Assembly (NCBI GenBank): GCA_018647275.1
Contig: JABGTH010000050.1
Coordinates: 1-7,001 of the forward strand
DNA: 7,001 bases
Direction: 5' to 3'
From: Paracoccaceae bacterium
Lineage (GTDB): Bacteria; Pseudomonadota; Alphaproteobacteria; Rhodobacterales; Rhodobacteraceae
Shown: positions 4,970 to 7,001 of the stretch, piece by piece
How positions within the stretch are numbered: position 1 is the stretch's first letter
How the letters are laid out: each line of letters starts with the position of its first letter
Made by a program: the position numbers and the translations under genes
Notes under the pieces: generated by a model
Databases searched by the model: none
What the model was told of the DNA's origin: nothing
The model's input: the letters and a program-made list of their open reading frames with translations, nothing else

Positions 4970-6637
4970 ATGACTGATCACACCGCATATACCCCCGCAT
5001 TAAAAAAGCGCGCGCGCCATGCGCCACTTGGGCTGTCCGCTGTTGCCGTACTGGTTGCGGCGATCTGCCTGTTGCCGATGATCGCGGTAGCCATAGCGGC
5101 GTTCATTGGCGGTACGGGAACGGTATCGCAGTTGTTAAGCTCTGTTTTGCCGCGCTACGTTGGTAACACAGCATTGCTGGTTGTGCTGGTTTCAATTGGG
5201 ACGCTTTGCCTTGGCGTGGGTGCTGCATGGTTGGTGACGATGACCCGCTTTCCCGGCGTGCGATTGTTTGAAATCGCGTTGGTTCTGCCACTCGCATTTC
5301 CGTCCTATGTCTTGGCTTACGCTTATACTTACATACTGGATCATCCAGGGATCGTACAATCGACCCTGCGCGATGTGATGGGGTGGGGACCGCGTGATTA
5401 TTGGTTCCCTGAGGTGCGTTCCCTTGGTGGTGCTGCCTTCATGCTGGTGCTAGTTTTATATCCTTATGTCTACTTGCTTGCGCGCGCTTCGTTCCTGCAG
5501 CAAAGTGGAACAACATTCCTTGCTGCTCGTGCCCTTGGCAGCAGTGCGTGGTCTGCATTTTTTCGTGTGAGTTTGCCTTTGGCACGCCCTGCCATTGCGG
5601 GAGGTGTTCTGTTGGCCGTTATGGAAACGATCGCTGACTTTGGAACGGTTGCGTATTTTGGCGTTCAGACATTCGCGACAGGTATTTACACAAGCTGGTT
5701 CACCTTGGCTGATCGTGGTGGCGCAGCACAACTTGCGCTTTGTTTGCTCAGTTTTGCACTGCTGCTTGCAATGTTGGAACGCATCCAACGGGGAAGGGCT
5801 AAATATTCAGATGCCGCACGCGGTGGTCAGGAAAAGACGCAGCTTCAGCTACACGGCGTTCATGCCTTCGCGGCCTTTGCGTTGTGTTCTATTCCTGTGC
5901 TGTTGGGGTGTGTGTTGCCAGTTGTTGTTTTATTCAACATGGGGCTGGGATCAGAACAAGATTTGCTAAGCAGTCGCTACATAGCGTTCATTCAAAACTC
6001 GCTCACCTTTGCGGGCATTGCAGCGGTTGTTACCGTTTGCGCGGCTGTCACAGTTGGCTTTTTTCAACGTATGCAACCAGGGCGGTTTTCCAGCGCCACA
6101 GCTTACATAGCGCGTCTTGGTTACGCAGTGCCTGGCGGTGTTGTTGCTGTCGGCCTGTTGGTGCCCTTTGCTGCCTTTGACAACGCGTTGGATGCTTGGA
6201 TGCGCAGTACGTTTGATATCTCAACTGGACTACTGGTGACGGGTTCCATCTGGTTGCTGATCATTGCCTATCTTGTCCGGTTCTCTGCTGCGGCCCTTGG
6301 AGCTTATGAGGGGGGACAAGCATTGGTTCACGCCAACATGGACGCCGCCAGCCGATCCTTGGGTCAGACCCCTTGGGGCACATTGCGCCGTGTGCATTTG
6401 CCGATCCTCACACCCAGCCTTCTGACTGCATTATTGATCGTATTCGTGGATGTGATGAAAGAACTCCCTGCGACCCTAATCATGCGACCGTTCAACTATG
6501 ACACTTTGGCGGTACAGGCGTATCGCCTCGCATCCGATGAACGGCTGGAGGGCGCAGCGGTGCCCAGCTTGGTCATTGTAGCAATAGGGTTGTTGCCCGT
6601 TATCTTGATCTGTCGTCAGGTCGGGCGGAGGGGATAG
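4970..6637 (+). CDS. Iron(III) ABC transporter permease (FbpB/SfuB type, two fused MetI domains)
   Basis: A 555-residue inner-membrane protein in which two permease domains are fused, so one polypeptide forms the whole channel. About twelve hydrophobic segments are visible, the first near residues 22-48. Each half carries an EAA-type coupling loop for the ATPase: AARALGSSAWSAFFRVSLP starting at residue 185 and AASRSLGQTPWGTLRRVHLP starting at 459. Other landmarks are LPLAFPSYVLAYAYTY and METIADFGTVAYFGVQTF in the first half, and DVMKELPATLIMRPFNYDTL in the second, all characteristic of ferric-iron permeases; related permeases carry thiamine or other cations, which is the main alternative. Length is normal for the family. 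The ATG at 4970 has only a weak ribosome site. It starts 46 bases after the ligase gene and is followed at once by a terminator. The binding protein (FbpA) and ATPase (FbpC) are not in the window. Confidence 0.92.
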   Translation: MTDHTAYTPALKKRARHAPLGLSAVAVLVAAICLLPMIAVAIAAFIGGTGTVSQLLSSVLPRYVGNTALLVVLVSIGTLCLGVGAAWLVTMTRFPGVRLFEIALVLPLAFPSYVLAYAYTYILDHPGIVQSTLRDVMGWGPRDYWFPEVRSLGGAAFMLVLVLYPYVYLLARASFLQQSGTTFLAARALGSSAWSAFFRVSLPLARPAIAGGVLLAVMETIADFGTVAYFGVQTFATGIYTSWFTLADRGGAAQLALCLLSFALLLAMLERIQRGRAKYSDAARGGQEKTQLQLHGVHAFAAFALCSIPVLLGCVLPVVVLFNMGLGSEQDLLSSRYIAFIQNSLTFAGIAAVVTVCAAVTVGFFQRMQPGRFSSATAYIARLGYAVPGGVVAVGLLVPFAAFDNALDAWMRSTFDISTGLLVTGSIWLLIIAYLVRFSAAALGAYEGGQALVHANMDAASRSLGQTPWGTLRRVHLPILTPSLLTALLIVFVDVMKELPATLIMRPFNYDTLAVQAYRLASDERLEGAAVPSLVIVAIGLLPVILICRQVGRRG

Positions 6638-6659
6638 GGGGCGTGAACCCCCTATTTTT
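6634..6659 (+). terminator. Intrinsic terminator overlapping the end of the iron permease gene
   Basis: ATAGGGGG (6634-6641) pairs perfectly with CCCCCTAT (6648-6655) around the loop CGTGAA and is followed by the T-run 6655-6659. The TAG stop of the permease (6635-6637) lies in the left arm. The minus strand lacks a T-run after the stem, so it should act only on plus-strand transcription and close the operon. Confidence 0.88.
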
Positions 6660-7001
6660 CAGGAATTTTTTCCAATTTTGTCTTGAGTTTGGGTGTCAAA
6701 ATCTGACGCATCGTGACGTTCATGCAGTTGCTCTGATGGTTCACCAAACGGACGGTTTACCATGCGACCCCGTTGAACGGCTGGACGCGCGTTGATCTTT
6801 TCAGCCCACGCCATAACGTTTGTGTAAGACGCAACATCCAGGAATTCAGCGGCTGAATAGAGGTTGCCCAAAACAAGCTGACCGTACCATGACCAGATTG
6901 CGATATCGGCGATGGTGTATTCGTCGCCAGCAATCCACGGGGTCACTGCCAGTTGGCGGTCCAGAACATCAAGCTGACGCTTGGCTTCCATGGTGAAACG
7001 G
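6659..7001 (-). CDS. yghU: Glutathione S-transferase family protein, YghU type (3' part; runs off the window)
   Basis: The last 113 codons of a minus-strand gene ending at TGA 6661-6659; the start lies beyond the right edge. The visible part is the all-helical GST C-terminal domain: RFTMEAKRQLDVLDRQLA, then AGDEYTIADIAIWSWYG (the conserved GST N-cap region with Asp), AAEFLDVASYTNV, RPAVQRGRMVNRPFGEPSE, and the long tail QLHERHDASDFDTQTQDK that is characteristic of YghU. E. coli YghU (about 288 residues) uses glutathione to reduce disulfides and organic hydroperoxides in the cytoplasm; the same role is inferred here. The N-terminal thioredoxin-fold domain with the glutathione-binding residues cannot be checked. 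It converges on the iron permease gene with only 21 bases between stops and is probably unrelated to the transport operon. Confidence 0.92.
   Translation of the reverse strand, partial: RFTMEAKRQLDVLDRQLAVTPWIAGDEYTIADIAIWSWYGQLVLGNLYSAAEFLDVASYTNVMAWAEKINARPAVQRGRMVNRPFGEPSEQLHERHDASDFDTQTQDKIGKNS

Noticed and set aside
5456..6180. ORFs inside the iron permease in other frames (both strands)
   Set aside because: They are Cys- and Arg-rich shadow translations of a hydrophobic gene; the main frame shows full FbpB motifs throughout.

Overview
The window looks like part of an alphaproteobacterial chromosome, most likely a marine member of the Rhodobacterales (roseobacter type). That placement is inferred from protein similarity remembered by eye and from roughly even base composition; no 16S or other phylogenetic marker is present.

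Layout. Positions 1-340 hold a short minus-strand ORF with a SHOCT-like motif and a 144-base gap before the first transporter gene. From 341 to 4923 there is a plus-strand block: livM-type permease, periplasmic substrate-binding protein, livF-type ATPase, and a divergent phenylacetate-CoA ligase (PaaK-like). A two-domain FbpB/SfuB-type iron(III) permease follows at 4970-6637 on the same strand and ends in a strong intrinsic terminator. The right edge carries the 3' end of a convergent minus-strand gene of the YghU glutathione S-transferase family.

How the genes work together. The transporter proteins belong to the branched-chain amino acid (HAAT) ABC class. In proteobacteria this particular version is commonly found next to acyl/aryl-CoA ligases. 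The inferred task is import of an organic acid, perhaps an aromatic or other carboxylate, followed by CoA activation in the cytoplasm. The true substrate cannot be read from the sequence. LivH and LivG partners are not in the window; the 340 bases upstream of livM do not encode a LivH C-terminus. The iron permease also lacks its FbpA and FbpC partners here.

Most notable points: the binding-protein cistron is bracketed by hairpins and preceded by three copies of an 8-mer; the ligase lacks the usual Ser/Thr/Gly P-loop and appears to lack the C-terminal catalytic lysine; the LivF has a basic C-terminal tail and Gln at the H-switch; an iron permease without partners sits behind the acid-uptake operon; and the fbpB stop codon lies inside its own terminator. 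I saw no CRISPR array, tRNA, rRNA, insertion sequence or clear defence system. The window is mostly ordinary metabolic and transport DNA with a few features worth checking.
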